Part shown: piece by piece, positions 11,610 through 23,822 of the stretch | Layout of the letters: every line of letters starts with the position of its first letter | Numbering within the stretch: the stretch's first letter is position 1 | Source of the DNA: Siphonodentalium dalli | Taxonomy: Eukaryota > Mollusca > Scaphopoda > Gadilida > Siphonodentaliidae | Assembly (NCBI GenBank): GCA_032622095.1 | Contig: CP136069.1 | Span: 170,926,394 to 170,990,393 of the forward strand | DNA: 64,000 nucleotides | Direction of reading: 5' to 3' | The notes under the pieces: model-generated | The model's input: the letters and a program-made list of their open reading frames with translations, nothing else | What the model was told of the DNA's origin: nothing | The model's database searches: none | Program-made: the position numbers and the translations under genes

Positions 11610-12428
11610 ATGCAGAATAAGCATACGAAGGTCATATTCAATGTATAGTAACGTGTTATACGTGTTTCAATACAGGCATACATGTAGTAAAAGCGCATGA
11701 ATATATAATATTGTCTTGGATGCCAAAGACTGACACACCGACAATGAACGTCTCGCCTACTTTTTTATTTCCATTATAATGGTTTATCACAGTCATCTAA
11801 GTGACTGACATGCGCCTTTTATAAATTGAGGTCGGCGTTCTAATGAATTTCCCCCATATTAGCAATATTTTAATCGCACCACGAACATCTACTCAACAAT
11901 GACACACTGACGTCATTGAACTCTTAATGGAATACGATGTATGATGAGCGTCGCGAGGTATCCAAGGAAACGCGATGAAATTCTGTTTTGCACAAAAGCC
12001 CAAAGATATTCAATTTTCTCTGGCGTTTCACGTTGCTGTTTTATCTAATCATCAAAGTGCTCGAATTGTGCTGAAACATCATTCTCAAAGCCAGAAGCCA
12101 ATTGGAACGACATAGATTCTGTGGATCGCCTGGTGCGTTCTCAAACATAAGACGGCTGTATCGTGATACCATTATTCATTACTGGCGTCCTGATCTTTTG
12201 TAATGACACTGTCGTGGTTCATTTAAATTTGTATAGCTTATTAGTCAGATACGAGCAAAACCATACGTGCGCTCGCAGCTCACATCGATCAGCATTTATT
12301 CTAGGAACATCGTGTCACGAAACACAGTATAAATCTTAAAAAAACATATATTCACATTCAAGTGTATTGCTCTGATCTTAAAATTGTTTTACAGAGATCA
12401 AGAGAAGGATTGTTCAATTATATAATAT
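11610..12428. other. Intergenic, no gene seen
   Basis: I see nothing coding here and no clear repeat structure. It ends at the 3' terminus of the Helitron-like element on the minus strand. Confidence 0.4.
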
Positions 12429-12429
12429 A

Positions 12430-13315
12430 CTAGAAGGTGACCCGACTTCGTCCGGGCTTTGACCTTGAATTGTCCATTTTGAAGGTCAAGTTGGGTAACG
12501 ATTTGACCAGTCCAAAACACTACCCGGACAAAAGTACCCGACAAACGTGCCCGTCGAAATCCAACCGGTTTTACCCGATTTGACCTTGAATTGATCATTT
12601 TGAAGGTCAAGGTCATGACGGGGTCACGACTCGACCCGTCCAAAACACTCAGTGGACAAAAGTAACCCCACGTATCAAATTTCGTCGAAATCCGATCAAA
12701 ATTGGCGATATGACCTTGAATTGACCCGATTTCAAGGTCAAAGTCACGTCGCACGGGCAAATGAATATGCTTATGAGACTCCCCATACGAAAGTACCCCC
12801 ACATACCAAGTTTAATCGAAATCCCGTGATATTCGGGCGTTTGACCTTGAAATGACCCGATTTCAAGGTCAAGGTCACGTCGCACGGACAAATTAATAGG
12901 CCCATGCCACCCCCGGCCGAAAATACCCCCACATACCAAGTTTCATCGAAATCGGCTTGGCCGTTTTCGAGTTTATCGCGAACACACACACACACACACA
13001 CCCCTGTTTGTATTACATACGTTGTGGGGACATTTCTTTAGAAATTCAAACAATACCGTAGTTGTGAGGACCTCGTTATTTCGTAAATATTACAAACTCG
13101 GAGGGTACCTTTAACGAAATAACGGCAATCTTTGTAACGCATGCGTAGTATCATTTCCGCCTAGTGCGGACGAAAAAATATCAAAAATTTCTAAAAATAC
13201 AAATTTCCGTCGCCTTAAGGGAAAAAACTGTTAACATTGTGAGGACATTGTTTTACTATATGAATGTCCTCACACACACAGACACAAACACAGATCTTCC
13301 AAAATATATAATAGA
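12430..13315 (-). mobile_element. Helitron-like non-autonomous element C
   Basis: On the minus strand the element starts TCTATTATATATTTTGGAAG at 13315 and ends in CTAG at 12433-12430. Just before the end is a GC hairpin (CCCG...CGGG), about 7 bases from CTAG. The bases flanking it are A and T, as expected for Helitron insertion between A and T. The start closely matches the starts of the two elements at 57798 and 58300. Inside are GT-rich stretches and four degenerate repeats of about 120 bp carrying AAGGTCA-type motifs. No Rep/helicase gene. Confidence 0.72.
12470..12960. repeat. Degenerate ~120 bp tandem repeats rich in AAGGTCA
   Basis: Four repeats each contain TTGACCTTGAA and a nearby TCAAGGTCA or GAAGGTCAAG, separated by spacers such as ACCAAGTTTCATCGAAATC. 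They lie inside the Helitron-like element. A (CA)n run lies at about 12982-13000. Confidence 0.7.
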
Positions 13316-13825
13316 TAACCAACTATGCATGATTAATGACGTTCCCATCGACGAAATTTGATGATAAATGTGCCATACATTAGTTAGAAAGCACTACAGT
13401 CAGTGTTTTAGGACTGTATCTTACGACGGAACTGATCAGGTGCTCACCCCTGGTGACGTGGGCTTGCAATCATGCTATGACAATGGTGGGTCCTGTTGAT
13501 TCCGAAGTGATATTGGGTGGAGCAGACGATGCCACTTTATTTCAGTAGTATGTATTGGATGAGCATGGTAAATCAATTGCACATAAGTGAGTGTGAATAG
13601 AACATAAAAACTAAATGTCCAAACGGCGTGTGAACTTCGGTTAAGTAATTAGCTTAAGTTGAGATTAAGTCCATTCAACATACATGTAACAGCACACAAG
13701 ATATCTGGACGGGATCCCGTTGGTGACCGTCCCATCGTTATCTTATACTATAAATTATTCCAATGCAGTTGATTCTATTACGGAGTTAATTACGTTGTCC
13801 TTATTCAACATGTCCCCGTGTAAAT

Positions 13826-14460
13826 AGGTTCACTTTGGACCTAAATATTCACTTAACCCTTTACCCAACAGAAGGGCCATGTGCCAATGCATTCTCTTAT
13901 ATATGCGAGTCGACCATAGGTCGCCTCGCATATATAAGAGAATGCATTGGCTTAACACATTAAAAATTATAAAATTGTTAAAGAATGTAAGAAAAAATGG
14001 TAAAAAGTGTTAAAAAAAGATTGTTTTTAGGCCAATGCATTCTCTTATATATGCGAGGCGACCTATGGTCGACTAGCATATATAAGAGAATGCATTGGCA
14101 CAGGGCATAACTGTAACTATCACAATGTGGTCAAGGAGCCGGTTCCAATGATATCCATATTTGTATGGTTCTATTGAGACAGACCGAAGATATTTTAGGC
14201 TGTTGAAGCTTTATTTGCCCGGTTTTGGCCGGTTTGTTGGGTAAAGGGTTAAGATTCATATTGGGCTGATCTGATTCTGAAATATAATCACATAGTGATA
14301 TTATTCCCGTTATTCCGCTGAATGGCGGCGCGGGCCATTATAAAGAGCGTGAATATGGTAAGTCATTGTGGATGAAAATGGCTAGTTTAAATAAAGCCAA
14401 TATGGGCTTATTATGGAAATAGTCCCATACTGGACTGTTTTAAAAACCGTGCTTATGTCC
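13826..14460. repeat. Interspersed repeat D, copy split by a MITE
   Basis: GGACCTAAATATTCAC before the MITE at 13857 and GCCAATATGGGCTTATTATG after it are inverted matches of 5940-6215. The MITE therefore jumped into an older repeat. Confidence 0.6.
13857..14248 (+). mobile_element. TTAA-flanked MITE, copy 2
   Basis: 392 bp, flanked by TTAA at 13853-13856 and 14249-14252, with perfect CCCTTTACCCAACA ends. It carries both palindromes and is inserted in repeat D. Confidence 0.9.
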
Positions 14461-14670
14461 ATATACAGCGTATATTGAGGTTAAATAATACCAATATGAC
14501 CATATTTCGCTCACTACAATAAGCCCGTAATGTGCGTATTTTCACGAGAACAGGCTGCCTTATTTCCTTCAAACATCTTGACGGATGGTGTATTGACCTT
14601 ATTAAAGTTACATTTCTCAGGAATAGTGTTTGGTAGAAAATGTTCTTGAACATCTGTATTCTTGTGATCA

Positions 14671-15126
14671 TATGTGACCCGCCATATCAAATCCAGTCGT
14701 AAGTCGGGATTTGTTTTACCCTGTGACAATGCATTCTCTTATATATGCGAGTCGACCATATGTCGCCTCGCATATATAAGAGAATGCATTGGCCTAACAA
14801 TTTTTTACAATTTTAATATTTATTCTTGTATTCTTTAACAATTTTATAATTTCACCCATACAGAGCCCCAGACAAACATGAGCAGATGACACTCTTCTAT
14901 ATGCTTCTATATATGTGTGGGGCTCCCTGCAGGGTAATGGATGTTTTATTTTATGTCCTAAAAATTGTAAGAAACATTTATTTAAAAAAAATTATAAAAA
15001 ATTGTTAGGCCAATGCATTCTCTTCTATATGCGAGGCGACCTATGGTCGACTCGCATATATAAGAGAATGCATTGGCACAGGGTAAAACAAATCCCCATT
15101 TACGATTTGATATGGCGGGTCACATA
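14671..15126. mobile_element. Different TIR element carrying the same palindrome pair
   Basis: The outer inverted ends read TATGTGACCCGCCATATCAA (TA may be the TSD). Inner inverted stretches (GGGATTTGTTTTACCCTGTG) follow, then the P1/P2 palindrome pair also found in the TTAA MITEs. The linker is replaced by unrelated sequence, including a GGGGCTC / GAGCCCC pair. The outer ends share nothing with the CCCTTTACCC family, so the palindrome pair is a module in two element types. Confidence 0.75.
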
Positions 15127-15129
15127 TAG

Positions 15130-16460
15130 TTTCGTTTCCCTCGATGTTATCCTGTACCAATGACAAACAAATGTGATAAATCGAACACTAATGTCAATAA
15201 CTTCTGATTCGCATCGGTTTCTCGGCGACGATGTCTAACTTTTACGAGCTATTTCCTTGTTGATTTATTGCCGATCTTCTTAATCGATTTCTGCAGAATA
15301 GGACGGAGGTGCTTATAACAAAAATATGTCATTTTGTCTGATCGCTTTAGGTTTGATAGATAGTAATCACGGTTATTGTACTAAATTGAGTTACCAATTA
15401 CGGGCCGAAGCTATGTGTTCTTGTTGACAATCGCCCCGAATACCGTCAATAAGCCAATTCGTAGTCAATTGTCAGACAACTCCCTGGGTGTCCCTAGATA
15501 GGAATTCGGGCGAATATATTGACCAAGTGTTCTCGATCGACAACAGTTGATTATGATGTTTTGGACCGAGTCCCATTCCGAAACTCTCCTATAACGGACT
15601 TTACGCCCAGAATATTGCTTGTATGTCTTCGGATTAGGTCACATGAAACCTTTGCGTATATGAACATAGAGGTCAGCCTTTCCAATCACGATTATATCAA
15701 ACCTGCATATATCAGAGGTCCGTTAAATGTCAAAGCAACGAGATTTATAAGTAAACAAAGACTTGTTTTCTAAGCTCCATTGTTTTCTAGAGAATTTCGA
15801 TATGTTGCGCTATCATAACATGCATGCAAACAGTATATTAAACGATCGTGTAATCACAATAGCCTTTTCTATGACGGTAAATGATATATTATTTTGAAGA
15901 CATATCGCGGCCATGTCACGTGATTAATCACATTCAGGGGTTTACTTGAATGCCCGGGCTTCCCAATACATTCACACCACCAATATTAATGTTACCTCGC
16001 CGAGTAAAAAGCAATATTAGCCACAAATATCGATTCTTAACACGAAGCCCACGCGCTATGTCATTGCATGTCATATGGCTGCAATAAGTACACGTAGATG
16101 TTATCAACTACGGGCCGGTGACCTTATATACACTGGGCATAAATCCAGGCTATATTTTGCTCGTTTGTTTTTGCAGATGAGTGTCCGTGTGAATGTGGCC
16201 GCATGTGTGTCCGCCTGTGTGTGTGCATACACATGATTGTGCACCCGCGTAAATAAGGTTTATATTTGTGTGCATGGGCGTATGTATATGTAATGGTGTT
16301 CCATGGTTGTTTATGATAATAGCCTTCATATGTACTCAGTTTTATGGTTTTGTTATATATTTTCACTGCAAACTGTCCATACCGTCAACGACCGAGTGCA
16401 CGAAGTTATGCCATCATTCACAAGTGACGAGGTTAATATGAGGTTCTGATAGCCATACTA
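15130..16460. other. Intergenic, no gene seen
   Basis: Mostly unassigned AT-rich sequence. 16160-16290 is GT-rich and partly tandem (GTGTGTCCGCCTGTGTGTGT). The longest frame, 84 codons at 15519-15773, has no recognisable motif or splice context. Confidence 0.4.
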
Positions 16461-16462
16461 TA

Positions 16463-16677
16463 CAGTAATGCCTTAATTAATCGACTCCTTTAACCACAGC
16501 AGAATTATGGGTAACTTTTCAGGATTTAGTCGGAAATATGTCTTGTTGCCATTCATCGGAAAGCTCTCAGCGAGAGCTTTCTGATGAATGGCAACAAGCC
16601 ATATTTCCGACTAAATCCTGAAAATTTACCCATAATTCTGCCGTGGTTAAAGGAGTCGATTAATTAGGGCATTACTA
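16463..16677. mobile_element. Fold-back MITE with mariner-like TA target
   Basis: The whole 215 bp is one long inverted repeat: arms of about 100 bp begin AGTAATGCC and pair almost without error, and the centre GAAAGCTCTC / GAGAGCTTTC also pairs. TA flanks both sides (16461-16462 and 16678-16679). No ORF. Consistent with a Tc1/mariner-type MITE. Confidence 0.8.
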
Positions 16678-16679
16678 TA

Positions 16680-17405
16680 TATCGCCTTTCAAAATGGGCA
16701 TTTGAAAACGTTTAGAATTTTAGTCAACCGATTAGCGCGAACAATCAAATGATCGCCAATAAAGAGCGCAAATGCGTCCGTCGCTAGGCGATAGATAACA
16801 AAGAGCTTCTAAATTATGAGCTTTGTGGTCTTTTTCGACTTCTTACTTGTGGGTGAATGGGCCAACCGGACCATGGATCTTTAAAGTTAAGAACTGAATG
16901 GTTCCCGTGCTCCCATTCTCTCACAACAGTCCCTAAGTTGCAGTTGGTAATGCGATACATAGACAACTAAAATTATTGTCAATATAGAAAAACAGAGAGC
17001 CAAAAACAAGCACTGATCCTGAAGGTTTCACAGAAAAAGCTCAGATAATATTTTGTATTACCATACATGTAGCTGTAATTTCCTGCCATAACACTGAATT
17101 AAGGACATTTGCGTTGTCTACCGAGTAATCATAATTGACCACTGCACACATGTGTGCAGCATATTGTTATGAAGCATATTTATGCTGCAGAAAATGAAAA
17201 AACAAAAATATGTAATAATAAATATATGTAAATGCCGTGTACACTGCATGTTGTAAGGGCATGTATAAAAGATAGGTGCAACGTGAATATACTTGGATAC
17301 ACGCAAATAGACCGTGCGCCCTTTCCCCAATGTCCCACGATGTTGGATAACAAGCATCCTCACTGGATATCTGGAAACTATCTGACGTTATCCAGATATC
17401 CAGTA
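16680..17405. other. Intergenic, no gene seen
   Basis: No coding signal that I can support. TAAAGAGCG occurs at about 16760, a motif that recurs in several repeat families here. Confidence 0.4.
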
Positions 17406-17407
17406 TA

Positions 17408-17962
17408 TAGAGGATCTACAACGAGTCCCCAGTTTGTAGCGGAATTTACAAAACGAGTCCAGTAATTTAGGTCTCGATCGAGCCTTTGGTGCGTTTCAGA
17501 CATAATTCACTGGACATGTTTTCTAAATTCCGCTATAAACAGGGAACAAGTTGTAGACTCTATTTATTACATGATCCAAAACATAGATAAAACATAGTTA
17601 AATCAACAAATGGACGTGAAACTAACATCGGCTTCTAACAGACCTGCGATGACGTTTCACGTAATTATGCGTTGTGTGCCCGCGTAAAGAAATAGTTCCA
17701 GATAAATGAAGACTCTTTGACGTATTTCATGGCGTAAATTTAATGAAATCACTTTTCAAACTCTTCATTCATTAGAGATTGTTGGAAAACAATTAGAAGT
17801 CATAGTATTTTGAGACGTAACGTGGCTAAACAGTGGTAAACAGACGACAAACCGGAAGTCAAAGTTTAACTGGCATTATTTCCTGTTATGCAACGAACTT
17901 TTTATATCATAATTTATAGAACGGGTTTATTGAATGGTATAAGGGTAGGATCATGTAATAAA
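17408..17962. repeat. Repeat F: hairpin plus 400 bp TIR element, copy 1
   Basis: A degenerate hairpin (GGATCTACAACGAGTCCCCA ... ACAAGTTGTAGA) is followed by a segment with TTTATTACATGATCC at 17563 and its complement ending at 17962. The block is repeated at 48879-49411 in the same orientation, so the hairpin and the TIR segment travel together. No coding capacity. Confidence 0.75.
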
Positions 17963-17964
17963 TT

Positions 17965-20070
17965 GTTATAATGCGTTCACGCGGTTATTAATTTACCACC
18001 ATGGAGGAGTGTGCCATCTAACAGTTTCTCGTACGGGGAAGGTCAACTGTTGGCTCACCCAGTAACTAATGATCATGAACCCCAGCACACACCACTTTAT
18101 ATGGTATCGTCGTGATCATTATTTAAACAAATGTGCTAACGCCCCCACATATGGCATACATCCACAACGTATATTCCTTACTTTCTTAATTGGTACCCAC
18201 CATCCCCACTCTGCTAACTGATATGTAGGTTGGTTGGGGTTTGATACCGTCGTGAAGATCAGCTGGAGGATGGTGGTAACATGAAGCAACGACACTAATA
18301 ACTGTACTTCCGATTTCACGTCAGCATTCTGGTCACATTACATCCTGCGTTCCATTGAGGGATATATGTAACCCAAAACAACTATTCTTTGCACTGACCA
18401 ATGTATAGCACTCGTGTTAGTTCATTCACCCTATGGTGGTGTTCGCGTTCGTAACTGATTACATTAATGATGAATGGATTCACGGAACGAAGCCGGAATC
18501 AATACAATGTGTTATAGGCCAGAACTGTTCCCACAATCCCGTGTTGAGTGACCCCATGTTCGAAGTCCCTCACAATACCGACTTATTTAATTGCAACTTG
18601 GATTGGCTATGCCAGAAGTCATTTGTTGGAATTGGTATATGTATTTTCTTGTTCTCGTAGAGATGCAAATCTCGCCCTCGCGGGAGTTTGACGTAGCGAC
18701 TATATTAATGTTTTCACATTAAACCGCATTATTAGCTACACAGAAGAAATTGTACAAAGACTACACGCGACTATTCTTATGGAGTCAGGCGTTCGTGGCC
18801 TGAAGATCTGTGGTGAGGTGAAATTGATACAGCAGACCACCAAGTGGATGGTTTGTGTTAGGTATCAATACACGATTTCCAGCAATTTTGACCAACCTTG
18901 GAGGTGGTACTGTACTTCAAATCAATGCTGAGCCATTATCTTTGGTATAGGTCCCATCAAGCATGTTTTAATTTCGATAGAAATTTTAGGTGTACTCATA
19001 TGTCTGTACTTGAACTTCTCTGTAAAATTTTTCACTGAGTTATGCCCCTTGGTTTGCTCACACAAAACGCTCAATTTCACCCATCTTTTGACTCAAATTA
19101 ACCATTTTCAACCCAAAAAAAGATCACGTCAGAGCGAATGTTAGTAAATAAGCTTCTGCCATGTGATAGAGCTATGTTAGAGCTGAGAAATATTTGAAAT
19201 AGAAAAAAAATTATCGTATCAATTTGAAAAAAATGTCTTGCAAGCGCAGATCACAGAATTCGGGGGAGAGAAATCGGGCTATTTTCCTGTAACCAATAAC
19301 ACAGAGTTGGCATTCACTGAATACGAAAATCCTTTTGCGTATCCAAATGTTCCACTTTTTTGAGAACTTTCCCAGTTTTGTAAAATAATTAAACCTTCAA
19401 ACCAGTAATGAGACATTTAACACACGCTACACTGGCTGGTATGCCCCCCCAGATACTTATTTTTCAGACCCCCTACAACCCGTGAAACCGTGTACTGCTA
19501 CCTTAAGTGGAATGTATCCAGATGCACACACGCATTGCCATACACCATATAGCAATCATGCTAATGAATGTTACACTGTTAACAGGGTACTTGTCCACAT
19601 TCTAATTATTCATAATATTCCTTAGTTTATTAAGTTTGCAAAATTAGTGTGGGGGTAGGTTCCTATATATACGGGCCGTCTAGTTCACACTTGTGCATGT
19701 CTACCCTTCAAGCTGTGTCTTCTCTTTTCCACTCACATGCCACGGATCAATATGCCTCGAAACATACTTGATACACTAATACATGGATTTGTGTACACCA
19801 AGACAAAAGTAAATAGTTGGTATTCCACGTTTTTCTCTTCGTATAAGTTCTAGAAGTATTTGTTAGTGAGACACGAATTTTTCCGTTTAAACCTTTCATT
19901 GCTAAATACTCACTGATGAATAGTTCCCATATGAATTGTTCAAATAATACGATCAACATACTACTACATGCGTGTAGATCAACAAACGACTATAGAATGT
20001 GGTTGAACTTATTATCTGAACATTTCCTGCTAAATAATGTGAATCCTTCTGCACTAGGGTTAGCTTTTCA
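17965..20070. other. Intergenic, no gene seen
   Basis: About 2.1 kb without a recognised gene. A 75-codon frame at 18433-18660 has no motif that I know. 19995-20018 (TTGAACTTATTATCTGAACA) is a short repeat also present near 34455 and, as a hairpin, at 62926-62985. Confidence 0.4.
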
Positions 20071-20075
20071 TCTGC

Positions 20076-20212
20076 CCTTTCAGTGCCAAGTCCGATATTT
20101 GTATCACCCCATATTTCCTTGATCATTTTTCAAATTTATTGATAATCAATACATTTGAAAAATGATCAAGGAAATATGGGTTGATACAAAAATCGGACTT
20201 GGTACTGAAAGG
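20076..20212. mobile_element. Fold-back element plus a nearby single arm
   Basis: Arms of about 60 bp starting CCTTTCAGTGCCAAGTCCGA are inverted around an AT-rich centre. A third arm in direct orientation lies at 20263-20326. The ends resemble TTAA-type elements, but no clean TSD is seen. Confidence 0.65.
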
Positions 20213-20329
20213 ATTAATGCCTACATTACATGTACATCAGTCACTACATAAAACCAACAGGGAGTGCCAAGTCCGATTTTTGTATCAACCCATATTTCCT
20301 TGATAATTTTTCAAATTTATTGATTATAA

Positions 20330-20900
20330 TAATGTGATACATTGATGGAAAGAGCTCTGCCTATCGTCTGCTTTTATTACATTAACATCCATTTAAATTA
20401 ATAATATCCCAATGTACAATGGTATAACTGAGTTGTATCATTCAGTTAGTATAGCAGAGAATTAGCCACCACTTCACTAGCACCGTTTTCTTTAGATGAA
20501 GTGACTTCTTCACTGGCTTCAGCGCCAGTGAGTGCCTTCACTTGTGAAGTTTTAGTATGTATGGCCTATGACTACCATAGTTAGTATTCGGCAACTTTAA
20601 TGAAATATGAATAGGACTACAGACGAAAACTGTTAATATCATTATTATGCTAACGAATATTTTCATCCGCCGTTACATGTAGTGCATCCAAACTTTACAG
20701 AATTATACTTCAAACGTTCGGCATCTAAAATGTCACAACACCCTTGTGGTGTGTCTTGAATAGACGGAGGTTGCGTACCGCAAGTTCTACAAGTGAACCA
20801 GTCACTGCTATGCGTTCCGTGGCGCAGTCAGGATGGGCACGGTTCCCAATGTGGATCAAGACGACCGTCAGTCAGACTGTCCGGACCGCGGATAACAACA
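20330..20900. other. Intergenic, no gene seen
   Basis: AT-rich; contains a short inverted repeat around 20505-20545 (GAAGTGACTTC and similar). I see nothing coding. Confidence 0.35.
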
Positions 20901-21270
20901 AACTGACGCAGCCTTTTCAGTATGGATATCGTACGTACCGTTCTTTAGCCAGCATGGCCTGATTCACAAAAGAACGGTATATCGTTCTTTAGAAAATCAT
21001 GCACATATAGCTAAATAGCGGTATAGTGAATCAGGCCATTCTGGCTAAAGAGTGGTATACCGTTCTTTAGCCATTATGTTGTTATTATGGTATTTACTGG
21101 GATGACATGTACTATACATTGGGCCCTGCGAAAACAACCTTTTCACTCGAATATAACTTCGAATCGAATACCCATTCTGCTGCATCGAATTGAATATGTT
21201 CACATCCATGACGCTCCCAATTCACATGTTTACCATCACTGTTTCATTTTTGTTGCGTGTGATGCTTGAT
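20901..21270 (+). repeat. 370 bp direct duplication, unit 1
   Basis: This block recurs at 21431-21800 with few differences. It includes an inverted-repeat element (20943-21050, arms CTTTAGCCAGCATGGCCTGA, one mismatch) and a run of GAACGGTATATCGTTCTTTAG-like motifs. Confidence 0.85.
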
Positions 21271-21430
21271 TTGTGAACTTTTCAACTTTAACGAGGATTA
21301 GCGCACACGACACTATACTCCTACCACGCGCGGCACTCCAAGTGCACACTGTCAACGATATAAATATGTGTGGGCATGATTAGTTTGAATTTGTATATAT
21401 AGGCCTACACTGTACAATTGAACTCTTGAA

Positions 21431-21800
21431 AACTGACGCAGCATTTACAGTATGGAGATCGTACGTACCGTTCTTTAGCCAGCATGGCCTGATTCACAAA
21501 AGAACGGTATATCGTTCTTTAGAAAATCATGCACATATAGCTAAATAGCGGTATAGTGAATCAGGCCATTATTGCTAAAGAGTGGTATACCGTTCTTTAG
21601 CCATTATGTTGTTATTATGGTATTTACTGGGATGACATGTGCTATACATCGGGCCCTGCGAAAACAACCTTTTCTCTCGAATATAACTTCGAATCGAATA
21701 CCCATTCTGCTGCATCGAATTGAATATGTTCACACCCATGACGCTCCCAATTCACATGTTTACCATCACTGTTTCATTTTTGTTGCGTGTGATGCTTGAC
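21431..21800 (+). repeat. 370 bp direct duplication, unit 2
   Basis: Near-identical to 20901-21270, at an offset of 530 bp. The spacer (21271-21430) is unique. The high identity suggests a recent local duplication. Confidence 0.85.
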
Positions 21801-21998
21801 TTGAATTGGCCGACAAGTAATTTGCTCATAAAGATTTGCTCATACAGTTAAATTTCCTTAGTATATATAGCCATGCGTTGGACGAGATTTTGCAGGATAC
21901 AAGTCGTAGTACTCTGGTAATTTAATGTGAGACAATTTTAGCATTTAGGGTAAGTAGCCAATAGACTAAATATATTCGGAACATTTTTATCATTTTTA

Positions 21999-22400
21999 TC
22001 ATTTGTGTGTGCAATCAGGGCAAAATTTGTTTTTGCATTCAATTTTGTTGGAATACTGGTTGATCAATTCTACACTCATCAGTTTTTTATAGTTATCTCG
22101 ATTCCTATTAGTTTTTTGTTTTTTATTAACTGAGTTCCATATATTCGAATATGAATGTTCTGGGAGATTTTCTGAAAATTTTGTTCTTGGTGTTGCTTTT
22201 GGTCTAATGTTTCCTGCGGCTGCCTGTCTACTGCTGGTTCCTAGTTTAACACCGAATGAGTCTTTGAAGGTCCCTGGCAGTCTATTATAAGCCCAGTCAT
22301 GCATGAATACTGACGTTTGGTATGTATAAATGTCACAGAATTTTAGAATGTTCATTTATTTTTTTGAAAATTGGTTCTGTGTGACTGTTGTATCTAGCAT
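21999..22400 (-). pseudogene. LINE ORF2 C-terminal part
   Basis: After two frameshifts that cancel out, the RT frame resumes as NILKFCDIYTYQT and then runs to KFSENLPEHSYSNIWNSV and a Cys-containing end (CKNKFCPDC). This is the usual LINE tail after the RT thumb. It stops at 21999, next to the short 3' tandem tail. Confidence 0.8.
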
Positions 22401-22403
22401 TGG

Positions 22404-23210
22404 TTATTGTTCTAATCGCCCTTTTTGCAATAAAAATATCTTGTTAGTGGTTGCCACATGACCCCATACCTGAATGCCGTATACCATATGACTGTTGATA
22501 AGTGCGTAACATAGAGTTCGCAGTGCGTCACCCGGAAAGAACTTTTTAACTTTGTTGATACAATAAATAGCTCGAGCCATCTTAGAGCATACAGTTGAAA
22601 TATGCTTTTTAAACGTGAGATTATCGTCGATATTAATGCCCAAAAATTTCAAGGATGTTTCTTCATATATATTCCCAACTCTGTTTAGTTCAGCTGTGTT
22701 TATATATAATTTCAAATCTTTCCATTTTTGATCATTATTTTCTGGATGAATTAGCATATAGTTACATTTATTTTTGTTTATGGAGAGCTTATTACAACAA
22801 CACCAGTCGTGAATATTTTTTAGTTCTAAGTTTACCCTATCTTCGACAACGCTTTTGTCACAGCCTGATTTATATAGGGTTGTATCATCCGCGAATGATA
22901 ATAAATTTAAGGATGTGGATACTGACATATCGTTGACATAAATTAAAAAAATTGTTGGTCCGAGTATGGATCCTTGAGGGACACCACATGAAACTTTGGA
23001 CAGACTGGAAATGTTTCCACTATAATCTGTATATTGTCGCCTCTCATATAGGTAGTCTCTAAACCAATTATTAGCAGTCCCCCTAATACCATAGTGTTCC
23101 ATCTTATTTAGTAGGATTTCATGACTTATTGTGTCGAATGCTTTTGAAAGGTCAATGAATATTGCTAAGGTTGAATCTTTGTTTTTTTTTGTCATTCTGT
23201 TCAACAACAT
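22404..23210 (-). pseudogene. LINE reverse transcriptase core
   Basis: 268 codons carry the RT palm: [12 protein letters not shown], a GIRG turn, [11 protein letters not shown], then FADD (the catalytic motif), [11 protein letters not shown] and FLGINID. These motifs fit the CR1/Jockey superfamily. The frame ends at TAA 22406-22404 after a one-base shift. In the other frame the expected [20 protein letters not shown] continues. Confidence 0.9.
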
Positions 23211-23385
23211 GGTTTAAAAGATGCATTACTGGATGTATGGTGGAGTGCCCCTTCCTAAATCCATATTGATGTTTATAGAAACGTGCATGTTCATCAAAGA
23301 AATCTACAATTCGCTTTTGCATAATTTTTTCGAGTATTTTTGAAAAACATGGTAATATGCTGATAGGTCGATAGTTTGAAAAGTT

Positions 23386-23705
23386 TTATTTTTGCCCACC
23401 CTTGAAAATCGGTATTACTCTTGATATTTTCATTTTCTTCGGAAAAACTCCTTCTTTGAACGATTGATTAAATATATGCTTAAGAGCTTTGGCTGTTTCA
23501 TAAATAGATGATTTCATCAATTGATTTGATAGACCATGTACATCTTTACTTGCTTTGACTTTAAATGAGTAGCATGCGAGTATTATTTCCTGTTCTGTTG
23601 TTTGAATTATTTCTAAATCATCCGATTCTCTATTGATCAAATAATCAGTGTAATGTGTGCTGACTTCGTCAACATTTACACTAGTCAAGTTTCCAATTTT
23701 TTAGA
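23386..23705 (-). pseudogene. LINE linker and RT N-terminal piece
   Basis: This frame (different from the endonuclease and RT frames) reads ...SFKVKASKDVHGLSNQLMKS..., then the RT start KISRVIPIFKGGQK. An in-frame TAA just upstream (about 23703) interrupts the expected FNEYF-type sequence. The next RT motif region, 23215-23385, contains further stops and shifts. Confidence 0.8.
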
Positions 23706-23822
23706 AGTATTCATTGAATCGTTCCGCTATTTTCTTTTTATGCATTATCTTCATTTCACCATCGATAAATGCTATTGGAGGACTATGAGGTTCACAATTT
23801 TTATTCATTGCTTGTTTTAAGA

